Program-made: the position numbers and the translations under genes | Source of the DNA: Flavobacterium limicola | Lineage (GTDB): Bacteria > Bacteroidota > Bacteroidia > Flavobacteriales > Flavobacteriaceae | DNA: 64,000 nt | Direction: 5' to 3' | Assembly (NCBI RefSeq): GCF_003634755.1 | Contig: NZ_RBXA01000001.1 | Span: 992,001-1,056,000 of the forward strand | Notes under the pieces: generated by a model | Seen by the model: only the letters and a program-made list of their open reading frames with translations | Databases searched by the model: none | What the model was told of the DNA's origin: nothing | Shown: one piece after another, positions 33,247 to 41,269 of the stretch | Layout: each line of letters opens with the position of its first letter | Position numbering within the stretch: position 1 is the first letter of the stretch

Positions 33247-34592
33247 TATTTTTTCTCTGTTGTTGGTTTTACCCCTGGTTTGTAATAATTAGGAGGGAAT
33301 CCGTTCAAGGATCTCCACAATTCAAACCAAACCGGCACATTATTTAGCAGTGCGATGGTTTGCGCTCCAGCTCCTATACTCAGTTGCTCAGGCCATTTAT
33401 CATCACTATTATCAGGTGAAATTAATACGCGATATTTTCCATTGACACTAATGAAATTTTCAATGGCTACAATTTCACCTCCAAAGGTTCCATACGACAT
33501 GTTTGGCCATCCAGAGAATACAATTGTAGGCCATCCATCAAACCAAACTCTGACTTTTTCTCCTTTGCGTAACAACGGAAGGTCAATTGGGTTTACAAAA
33601 GTTTCTACGGCAATATCATATTTTGATGGCATTATGGTTGCAATTGGCGTTCCTTCTTTAATGGTTTCTCCTATTCCGGATTGCAAAGCCCTATTGATAT
33701 AGCCGTTTTGCGAGGCTTTGATGTAATACATTCGGTTTCTAATGCTGTAATTTGCATACTGATTTTCAAGTTTATTCACTTGCGCATCAGTATCGTACTG
33801 ACTGCTAAGTGCTGTGAATTTGTCACTATTGGCTTTCGAAACTTTCTCTGCATACTCTGCGCTTATTCTGTTTATCTCAACTTTAGCATTAATAAACTCG
33901 TTTTTGCTGGTTAAGTATTTGTTTTCCTGAGTGATAATTTTCGCTTCTACTTCTTGTAATTTCAGTCTTTTTTCTTCAATATCAGTAAGCGGTTTCAGTC
34001 CTTCCTTATTCAGTTGAACCGAACGATTGTATTGTGTATTGGCTATCTTTAGTTGGGTTCTTACGGCAACTAAATCAATACTGTCACTCTTTATTTTCAA
34101 AACGGATTGTTTAATTTTATTTTGCGCTTGTTCTATTTTCAAAACTTTTTCTCTTTCAATGGCTTGTATCTGGCCAGTAAGCGTGCTTACTTTTGAACCA
34201 TACGATTGTAAAGATTGTTTTTTTGCATCTATTTGATTTCGTGTATTTTGAACTAAATTTGGATCCATATAATCCTCTTTTATTTCTGATATAAATAGAA
34301 TTGTATCGCCTTTCTTTACAAAATCGCCTTCCTGAACATACCATTTTTCAAGTCGACCAGAAATCACACTCTGAATGGACTGTGGTCTTTGGTCAGGTCT
34401 TAATGTGGTAACGCTTCCGCTGCCTGAAATGTTTTGCGTCCAAGGCAAAAAGAGTGCTATTACCCCTATAATTGAAACCCCTACAATAATTTTATTTAAA
34501 ATTTTATAGTGTGGTCTGTTGACTAGGTTTTTCACCGTACTAAAACGATCTAATGACGGCAGTTTTGTTTTATTGTCAGATATATTTAGCAT
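33246..34592 (-). CDS. HlyD family periplasmic adaptor
   Basis: A 448-residue membrane fusion protein. One transmembrane helix (about 36-52) is followed by a lipoyl/barrel-sandwich half (VISGRLEKWYVQEGDFVKKGDTILFISE, about 72-100), a long coiled-coil hairpin (about 115-285, rich in Lys, Gln and Glu), and the returning half (YIKASQNGYINRALQSGIGETIKEG), then a beta-barrel with ISPDN. It links the inner membrane ABC protein (two bases upstream) to the TolC duct. The N-terminal anchor and size are typical of type I secretion or peptide-export adaptors. Confidence 0.92.
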   Translation of the reverse strand: MLNISDNKTKLPSLDRFSTVKNLVNRPHYKILNKIIVGVSIIGVIALFLPWTQNISGSGSVTTLRPDQRPQSIQSVISGRLEKWYVQEGDFVKKGDTILFISEIKEDYMDPNLVQNTRNQIDAKKQSLQSYGSKVSTLTGQIQAIEREKVLKIEQAQNKIKQSVLKIKSDSIDLVAVRTQLKIANTQYNRSVQLNKEGLKPLTDIEEKRLKLQEVEAKIITQENKYLTSKNEFINAKVEINRISAEYAEKVSKANSDKFTALSSQYDTDAQVNKLENQYANYSIRNRMYYIKASQNGYINRALQSGIGETIKEGTPIATIMPSKYDIAVETFVNPIDLPLLRKGEKVRVWFDGWPTIVFSGWPNMSYGTFGGEIVAIENFISVNGKYRVLISPDNSDDKWPEQLSIGAGAQTIALLNNVPVWFELWRSLNGFPPNYYKPGVKPTTEKK

Positions 34593-34594
34593 GA

Positions 34595-36286
34595 CTAATT
34601 ATTTTTTAAATCAAGTTGAATAGTTCCATTTTCCATAGTGATGATGCGACTGCATTTGGTTTTCCAGTATGGGTTTTTTGACGAAACTATTATTGTCCAG
34701 TTGTTCTTCTCGGATGTAAGGAAATCAATAATTTCATTAGCAATTTTAATATCCATCATGTCCGTAGGATCTTCGTAAAAAAGGATTTTTGGTTTGTGTA
34801 TGATACTTCTAGCCAATAGTACTTTTTCAGCATCAGAAGATGATAATTGCTTACCTTCAGGAAAAATGCGTGTTTCGAGACCCTTCGGCAGCGTTTTTAC
34901 AAAGCTGGAAAGTTGGACTCCTTCAATAGCCCATTTTAGATTTTCAGTTGTTATTGAGCTGTCATTGAACGTAATGTTTTCTAACAGCGTTCCTTCAAAT
35001 GGTGTTTCACCGTGAATAATACCGCCAATTTGCGAACGATATTGCTTCAGGTTAATTTTTCTATACGTATCGTCATTAATGTAAAAAGTACCAGATGTAG
35101 GTTGCAATAAACCGGACAATATGCGAATTAGGGTTGTTTTCCCAGAACCATTAGGTCCTTCAATCGCTATTTTTTCTCCCTGTTCTATTTTAAGAGATAA
35201 ATTACTTAATATTTCCTTGTTTGAATCCGGAAATTTAAACGTAAGATTTTCTATTTCCAATGAAATATTAGCATAGCAAGTATCGCTGTTAAATGCGGTA
35301 TCGTCTTCTAATTCCATGTCAGTCACTTGACCAATTTTTTCAATTGAGGTCAGTACATCGTAGAATGTTTCAAGTCCAATGATAATTTTTTCGACAGAAG
35401 TTATAACTAATAAAATAATGATTTCTGCCGCTACGAATTGGCCAATATTCATTTGTTCTGAAAGTACCAAAAAACCTCCAATAGACAATAAGCCACCAGT
35501 TATTAAAATTTTAAAAATGATTAATTGGGTAAATTGTCTTTGGATAACATTGAAATGTTTTTCCCGATAATTCAAATAAGCAGCCGCTATATTGTTGTTT
35601 TTTTGGAGTCCAAAATTGTAGTGAAGATCATTTTTGAAACTGTAATTATTCCGAGCTAATTCTTGTAACCAGCCTGCTACTTTATATTTGAATTTTGATT
35701 CTTTCAAACTTGTTTCCAGACCGGATTTAAAAGAAAATCGGAAAATAAAATACAAAAGAAAAAATAGTAAGACTCCAAATATTATAAAGTACGGATGATA
35801 CAAAGACAGTAAAATTACTCCGAAAGCAATTTGCAATAATGCTGCTGAGAAATCGGTTAGCAGCTTGGAAGTTCCTTTTTGGATAGTCATCGTGTCAAAA
35901 AATCGATTGGCTAATTCTGGTGGATAAGAATTGTACAATTGATCCATTTTTATTTTTGGCAAACGGGCTGCAAATTCAAATGAAGCGCGAACAAATATTT
36001 TCTGTTGTAAATTTTCAGTAATTCGCAATTGCATCAACGATAAAATCCCCACTAATGCGACACCAAAAATCACCAAAATGATTAAAACAATCCAAGAGGC
36101 GCTTACTCTTCCGGATTGTATAAAGTTGATGATGGCTTGAATACCCAGAGGTAAAGACAAACTGATTAATCCTGCAAAAATGGCATAAAAAAATATTTGA
36201 TACACATCTTTTTTATCTAATTCAAGTAAATTGTAAAAACGTTTTAATGGCGTCATGGTGATTTTTTTTTGTTTATCGTAGGACAT
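34595..36286 (-). CDS. ABC transporter, fused membrane and ATPase domains, with atypical catalytic motifs
   Basis: A 563-residue half-transporter with six helices (about 30-310) and an NBD (about 345-560); no peptidase domain. Walker A is intact (GPNGSGKTT, near 376-384). Other motifs deviate: Q-loop Gln replaced by His (QIGGIIHGETPFEGT), the signature LSGGQ reads LSSSD, Walker B is ILFYEDPTDMMD where the usual order is Asp-Glu, and the switch His is missing (TIIVSSKNPYW). ATP could bind, but hydrolysis may be weak or absent. It overlaps the TetR gene by 14 bases and is followed by the HlyD and TolC genes. It may bind ATP as a regulated gate, or use a partner NBD encoded elsewhere. Confidence 0.88.
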   Translation of the reverse strand: MSYDKQKKITMTPLKRFYNLLELDKKDVYQIFFYAIFAGLISLSLPLGIQAIINFIQSGRVSASWIVLIILVIFGVALVGILSLMQLRITENLQQKIFVRASFEFAARLPKIKMDQLYNSYPPELANRFFDTMTIQKGTSKLLTDFSAALLQIAFGVILLSLYHPYFIIFGVLLFFLLYFIFRFSFKSGLETSLKESKFKYKVAGWLQELARNNYSFKNDLHYNFGLQKNNNIAAAYLNYREKHFNVIQRQFTQLIIFKILITGGLLSIGGFLVLSEQMNIGQFVAAEIIILLVITSVEKIIIGLETFYDVLTSIEKIGQVTDMELEDDTAFNSDTCYANISLEIENLTFKFPDSNKEILSNLSLKIEQGEKIAIEGPNGSGKTTLIRILSGLLQPTSGTFYINDDTYRKINLKQYRSQIGGIIHGETPFEGTLLENITFNDSSITTENLKWAIEGVQLSSFVKTLPKGLETRIFPEGKQLSSSDAEKVLLARSIIHKPKILFYEDPTDMMDIKIANEIIDFLTSEKNNWTIIVSSKNPYWKTKCSRIITMENGTIQLDLKNN

Positions 36287-36944
36287 TTTTGGTAAGATTT
36301 AAATAAAATTGAGTAGTACTCACGTATTCATTACAATCTGTAATAGTTTTCAAATGTTCCGTCAGAAAATGTTGGTGTAAACTTCCAACTACGATTGTTG
36401 ATGCTAGCGATTTAGAAAAAGGATATTCCGGATTGACTTCGTTTATAAAGCCTACAATTCGGTTTATTACCCTTTTATAAATTAGAAAAAAACCTTCTTT
36501 ATTTTCTTGATCTACTTCTTTTGTCTGTAATGTTTTTGTAAATTCTGCAATGATAATTTTATTCAAAATAGATTCATTGATATGTTCTGTATTAACGTCA
36601 TCAGTAACTTTTTCAGTTACAATTGTTATTGCTTTGTCCAGTTTTTCGGATGGATCCAAAATATTTGTAGTTGCAAAAACCAGCTTATATTCCATCCAGC
36701 TCCAATACCAAGAAGATAAATATACGAGCAATTTATGCTTGTTCTCAAAGTAACGATAAATAGAGCTTTCATTGGAACCAATTTTTTCTCCCAATTTTTT
36801 GAACGTAAAATTGTCAAAACCAATTTCGTCTATCAGAAGGATACTTTGTTGTATAATCTTCTTACCTAAAGGAGACGTTTCCGGATCCTTAACGTATATC
36901 TTCTCGTTGACTTGTATTTTTAAATTCGATAGTATAGAATTCAT
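36273..36944 (-). CDS. TetR family transcriptional regulator
   Basis: A 223-residue repressor-type protein from the ATG at 36944. The DNA-binding helix-turn-helix is KKIIQQSILLIDEIGFDNFTFKKLGEKIGSNESSIYRYFENKHKLLVYL (about 28-76 in order, given here only as positions with key elements IGFDNFTF, IGSNESSIYRYF). The rest is an all-helical ligand domain. A longer start at 36986 would place the promoter inside the gene, so 36944 is preferred. It is the first gene of the exporter operon, and a palindromic site overlaps its promoter, so it probably represses itself and the exporter. The inducer is unknown. Confidence 0.9.
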   Translation of the reverse strand: MNSILSNLKIQVNEKIYVKDPETSPLGKKIIQQSILLIDEIGFDNFTFKKLGEKIGSNESSIYRYFENKHKLLVYLSSWYWSWMEYKLVFATTNILDPSEKLDKAITIVTEKVTDDVNTEHINESILNKIIIAEFTKTLQTKEVDQENKEGFFLIYKRVINRIVGFINEVNPEYPFSKSLASTIVVGSLHQHFLTEHLKTITDCNEYVSTTQFYLNLTKNVLR

Positions 36945-36962
36945 AAACGATAATATTTTATG

Positions 36963-36983
36963 CAAATATAATAGTATTACTAT
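36963..36983 (-). promoter_or_regulatory. Promoter and probable operator of the TetR-exporter operon
   Basis: On the minus strand, TATATTTG (36970-36963) is a consensus -7 box. Directly upstream is the perfect 13-bp palindrome ATAGTA-N-TACTAT (36971-36983), sitting in the promoter spacer, as expected of an autoregulatory TetR operator. No clear -33 TTG at ideal spacing. Confidence 0.65.
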
Positions 36984-37015
36984 CAATATTGAGATTTTAA
37001 CTTTTATTTATAAAA

Positions 37016-37043
37016 AAAGCTACTCATAAGAAAAGCAGCTTTT
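37016..37043 (-). terminator. Terminator after gpmI
   Basis: On the minus strand, aaaagctgc / gtagcttttt form an imperfect stem followed by a T-run, 26 bp past the gpmI stop codon and before the TetR promoter. Confidence 0.55.
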
Positions 37044-37068
37044 AGTTAAATATTAATTTTTAATTTTT

Positions 37069-38586
37069 TTAAAGTAAAGAATGACAAGTCATTACCTCCG
37101 GTTTTTCGACACCCATTAATTCCAAGATGGTTGGAGCAATATCGCCAAGAACTCCATCATGAATCACTCTTATATCTTTGTCCACTAAAATAATTGGAAC
37201 TGGATTTGTAGTATGCGCCGTATTTGGACTTCCGTCAGGATTAATCATAGTTTCACAATTTCCGTGATCTGCAATTACGATGGTAGTATAATTATGGGCT
37301 AATGCTGCCGTGATTACTTTTTCCACACATTTATCAACCGCTTCACAGGCTTTTATTGCTGCACTCATAATTCCGGTATGTCCCACCATATCGCCGTTGG
37401 CAAAGTTAAGACAAACAAAATCTACTTCTTCTTTCTCTAATTCAGGAATCAAAGCATCGGTCAACTCAAAGGCGCTCATTTCCGGTTGCAAATCATAAGT
37501 GGCAACCTTAGGAGAATTTTTCAAGATGCGGCTTTCGCCAATAAAGGGCTGTTCTCTTCCACCTGAAAAGAAGAAAGTCACGTGAGGATATTTCTCCGTT
37601 TCGGCAATACGAATTTGCTTTTTGTGGGCTTTTTCTAAAACTTCTCCAAGAGTTTCCGTAATATTATCTTTGTTGTAAACGACTTTTACGTTTTTGTACG
37701 TTTCGTCATAATTAGTGAGCGTAACATAATACAAATTAAGTTTGTGCATGTTTTGTTCATGACAATCCATTTGAGTCAATACTTCTGTTAATTCTCTTCC
37801 TCTGTCCGTTCTGAAATTAAAGAAAATAACCACATCATCTTCTTCAATTGTTGCTAGAGGTTTGTCGTATTCATCCACAATAACCGTTGGATGAATAAAT
37901 TCATCAGTTACATTGACTTCATAACTATCCTCGATAGAAGCAACTGCATTTGTTGAATGTGTTCCAATTCCGTTTACCAATAAATCGTAAGCAAGTTTTA
38001 CTCTTTCCCAACGTCTGTCGCGGTCCATCGCATAATAACGTCCCACAACCGATGCCAGTTTTACGGTAGTATGAGCGATATAATCCTGTAAATCCTGAAT
38101 GTAATGCTTTCCGGATTTTGGATCTACATCACGACCATCAGTAAAGGCGTGAACAAAAACTTTTTGTAATCCGTGTTGTTGTGTCGCATCAATCAAGCCG
38201 CGTAAATGAGATGTATGAGAGTGTACACCTCCATCTGAAACCAGACCTAAAAAGTGTACTTTTTTATTGTGTATTTTAGCATACGTGAAGGCGTCAACTA
38301 AAACTTGCTCCTTAGCTAAAGTGTCGTGTGCTACGGCAAGGTTTATTTTGGCTAAATCCTGATATACAATTCGGCCTGCGCCAAGATTCATGTGACCTAC
38401 TTCACTGTTTCCCATTTGCCCTTCAGGAAGACCAACGTTTAATCCGTCAGTTCTAAGTTGAGCACTTGGATAATTTCTATAAAGACTATTAATAAATGGA
38501 ACATTGGCATTATCGATAGCAGAAACTTTTGGGTCAGGAGATTTTCCCCAACCGTCCAAAATCATAAGAATTACTTTTTTATTCAT
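37069..38586 (-). CDS. gpmI: 2,3-bisphosphoglycerate-independent phosphoglycerate mutase
   Basis: A 505-residue two-domain metalloenzyme of the alkaline phosphatase superfamily that interconverts 3- and 2-phosphoglycerate in glycolysis, with two Mn ions. The metal Asp lies in LMILDGWG (7-14) and the phosphorylated Ser in QMGNSEVGHMNLGAGR (about Ser62). Substrate elements include HAFTDGRDVDP, GRYYAMDRDRRW, FNFRTDRGRE and the C-terminal NFANGDMVGHTG and IADHGNCE. The length matches bacterial iPGMs (about 510). Confidence 0.97.
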   Translation of the reverse strand: MNKKVILMILDGWGKSPDPKVSAIDNANVPFINSLYRNYPSAQLRTDGLNVGLPEGQMGNSEVGHMNLGAGRIVYQDLAKINLAVAHDTLAKEQVLVDAFTYAKIHNKKVHFLGLVSDGGVHSHTSHLRGLIDATQQHGLQKVFVHAFTDGRDVDPKSGKHYIQDLQDYIAHTTVKLASVVGRYYAMDRDRRWERVKLAYDLLVNGIGTHSTNAVASIEDSYEVNVTDEFIHPTVIVDEYDKPLATIEEDDVVIFFNFRTDRGRELTEVLTQMDCHEQNMHKLNLYYVTLTNYDETYKNVKVVYNKDNITETLGEVLEKAHKKQIRIAETEKYPHVTFFFSGGREQPFIGESRILKNSPKVATYDLQPEMSAFELTDALIPELEKEEVDFVCLNFANGDMVGHTGIMSAAIKACEAVDKCVEKVITAALAHNYTTIVIADHGNCETMINPDGSPNTAHTTNPVPIILVDKDIRVIHDGVLGDIAPTILELMGVEKPEVMTCHSLL

Positions 38587-38603
38587 TGCAAATTTATTTT
38601 AAG

Positions 38604-38633
38604 CAAAGATAAAGTATTTCTAAAAATCTTCAA
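38604..38633 (-). promoter_or_regulatory. Promoter of gpmI
   Basis: On the minus strand TTG (38633-38631), 19-bp spacer, TATCTTTG (38611-38604): both elements and spacing match the flavobacterial consensus, 17 bp before the start codon. Confidence 0.72.
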
Positions 38634-38727
38634 GTGAATCAAAATCACTATTATAGATTCAGAGGCTAAGCATAACAAATAATGATTATTTTGTTGTGGA
38701 AAGTTACCTTTTTTAAGGTTTATGCAT

Positions 38728-41133
38728 TTAGAATTTATTCTTCACTTCATTATAATCTATAAAATAGCGCACACTGATCGAGAAAACATGACTCAATGCG
38801 TCATTATTCAATAAATTGGTGAAGTTCTCTCTAAATTCTTTATTGATGTTTCTTTCAAAAGCACCCGCATTGTTTCGATACAAAACAGAAACCTGACTTC
38901 CTGACGCAAACCACCAAGTATAAGACAAATCAGCATTCCAGGAATAAAAACTAGAGTTTTTGTTCTCTGCGTATCCTGCAAAATCCATAAGTCTGCCGTT
39001 TTGTTCTAATGATAAAGTATTTTTATTCTCCGCATAAGACCAATAATGGCGTAACGAAATATTAAACGTCATCTGACTGTTCAGCGAATACTTTCCCGAA
39101 AGCGTATTCGAATAGGTAATTACATTTCTATTCGCGAAAACTATAGTATTTGGCGTAGCCAAATTTAGGTCTTCATTAATACTGTCAATGTAGCCTTTGT
39201 TATTGTTTTGCCTGAAAAAATTGAAATTATAATTCAACGATAATTTATCGCTAAAACGGTATCTCGGACCAAGAGAAAAGCCATACGAATTTCTTCCTGC
39301 CTCGTCAAAAACGGCGTAAGATGGATTAAAATCAATGGCGAAACTATTATTGTAATTGGTTGAAATATAAATAAATCCTCCAAGTTTACTAGGTCTTATA
39401 ACGTATCTGTCAGCAACTCTTGGTTCATAATAATCATAAGTCTCTACCGGATTCGCATCGAAACCTATTCCGAAGTAATGATTTTTTTTGGTATTCGAAT
39501 TAATCTGAAAGTTAATATTGCCCGTTTGTAATTTGCCTGTTTCTTTTTGAAATTGTGAATAAGCGTTTATTCTGGCATTGAAAGTGTTAAAATACTTCGT
39601 AGGATTAAGGATTCTATAACTGGTGTTACCATATAGACTGTAATAATTAGTCTCAAAATTGATTCCTAAATCATTATTATCAAAATCTTTTGTGGTGATA
39701 TCAGCCCCAACTCCATAACGAAATTTACCACTGGTTTCAGAGAAATTCAATTGGGAATTAATACCTTTTTTGTCCTCAATACCATTGATGTAACTATACT
39801 TGAAATCACCGGCAAGGTTGTAGGTGTTTTTCTTAGTATTCAAATCCCAAACTAATGCCGTTACATTTCCATCACGAAAACTTCCGTTTCGGGTCACATT
39901 TGTATTCACAAACGCAACAGAGGAATTTTTGCGAAAGCGTTGGTCTAAAACTAATACATTATAATTTGCCAGTGGTTCTATTTCATTTCTGATTTTGCCG
40001 GTTTCACGGTTATAAATAGAGGTTGGTGTTTTTTCCGTAACAGCGTTCAGAATTCCTACTCCTAAACCATCTTTAGTTCTGCCCGAAATTTTAAAAGCAT
40101 TGATAAGACTGACATTTGGAGTCTCTGCAAATGATTCATTTTCATTTAACTTATATGTTGGAACGCCCCCAATTCGTCTCGAATAAACTAAATTTCCTTT
40201 GCTGAATAAATCAGTTCCTTCCGTGAAAAAAGGTCTGTTTTCATTAAATTGTTGTTCGAATGGTCCTAAATTCAAAATTTGATCATCGTATTTTGTTTGT
40301 CCAAAATCAGGAACAAGAATCATATCCAGTGTGAAAGCATCGTTTATTCCATATTTTAAATCCAATCCACCTTTAAGAGTTCCGTATGTTTTTTGCCTTG
40401 CGTCCGCATTAACATAGAAAGAAGAGTACGGTAAAAGAAAAAGTCGGGTAGGAGGTTTTATGTTTTCAATTCCCTCTAAAACTCCGGTTTGTTGGGTAAA
40501 TGTTCCAAGTTTTGAATCGATGAAGTTCCAAGTAAATTTTTGTCGGTCTCGTCTTATCTCTCTAAAAAAATTAAGTCCCCAAGTTTGTTTGTTTTCACCA
40601 GAAAAACGCAGTGCTGCGTATGGAATTCGCATTTCGACAATCCAACCTTTAGCTGTAATTACGGCTTTGCTTTTCCAAACGGCATCCCAGGAGTAATCCT
40701 CGCCATTGGTGTCAGTTGTGATACAATCGGCTTGACCGTCAGCAGCATTTACAAAAAATTGAAAATCTTGCTGCCCGTCATTAAAACCGTTAATAAAAAC
40801 TCCAAAAATGTCAGAAGTACCAAAATTATCTCTTTGAGTGATTTCTCTTAAAATTTTATCTGGATTGTCGTCATACATAATGGCTCCAATGTATATGGCG
40901 TCGTTATCGTATAAGACTTTTACTTCTGTTCTTTTGTTCTCGGGAATTGCCTTACCATTATCAGGTTCAAACATGATGAAATCAGTTGCTACTGCAGCAG
41001 ATTGCCAAATGGATTCATCTAAGTTTCCATCAATTTCAATTTTTTCGGAAATGAATTTTGTTTGTAATGTTTTTTTTTGGCTGTAGCCAAAGACACTTAT
41101 GAAGAGGAAACAAAGCAATAAATGATTTTTCAT
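38728..41133 (-). CDS. DUF5916 protein, carbohydrate-binding-like N-terminus (paralogue 1)
   Basis: An 801-residue exported protein. After a signal peptide (to about YSQ, 18) residues about 30-215 form a CBM9-like beta-sandwich (KIEIDGNLDESIWQSA, VKVLYDNDAIYIGAIMYD, WIVEMRIPYAALRF). The rest is the DUF5916 region, many strands alternating hydrophobic residues and ending in VRYFIDYNEVKNKF, which suggests an outer membrane beta-barrel. ENRPFFTEGTDLF and YSRRIGG are strongly conserved with the neighbouring paralogue. The ligand is unknown. A promoter lies probably in the 136-bp gap upstream. Confidence 0.85.
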   Translation of the reverse strand: MKNHLLLCFLFISVFGYSQKKTLQTKFISEKIEIDGNLDESIWQSAAVATDFIMFEPDNGKAIPENKRTEVKVLYDNDAIYIGAIMYDDNPDKILREITQRDNFGTSDIFGVFINGFNDGQQDFQFFVNAADGQADCITTDTNGEDYSWDAVWKSKAVITAKGWIVEMRIPYAALRFSGENKQTWGLNFFREIRRDRQKFTWNFIDSKLGTFTQQTGVLEGIENIKPPTRLFLLPYSSFYVNADARQKTYGTLKGGLDLKYGINDAFTLDMILVPDFGQTKYDDQILNLGPFEQQFNENRPFFTEGTDLFSKGNLVYSRRIGGVPTYKLNENESFAETPNVSLINAFKISGRTKDGLGVGILNAVTEKTPTSIYNRETGKIRNEIEPLANYNVLVLDQRFRKNSSVAFVNTNVTRNGSFRDGNVTALVWDLNTKKNTYNLAGDFKYSYINGIEDKKGINSQLNFSETSGKFRYGVGADITTKDFDNNDLGINFETNYYSLYGNTSYRILNPTKYFNTFNARINAYSQFQKETGKLQTGNINFQINSNTKKNHYFGIGFDANPVETYDYYEPRVADRYVIRPSKLGGFIYISTNYNNSFAIDFNPSYAVFDEAGRNSYGFSLGPRYRFSDKLSLNYNFNFFRQNNNKGYIDSINEDLNLATPNTIVFANRNVITYSNTLSGKYSLNSQMTFNISLRHYWSYAENKNTLSLEQNGRLMDFAGYAENKNSSFYSWNADLSYTWWFASGSQVSVLYRNNAGAFERNINKEFRENFTNLLNNDALSHVFSISVRYFIDYNEVKNKF

Positions 41134-41269
41134 GAAACTGTTGATTGATTGATTGATGCAAAATTAGAAAAACCAAAATAGTTTCAAAGGGACAAATCAC
41201 CAATCCACACAGTAGTTTGGATTAATAGACTCCCTTTTCAATCGAATGTTACAGTTTGTTTTGAAAAAA

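Noticed and set aside
40460..40851. Plus-strand frames within the DUF5916 gene
   Set aside because: Antisense to a full-length gene with signal peptide and conserved ends.
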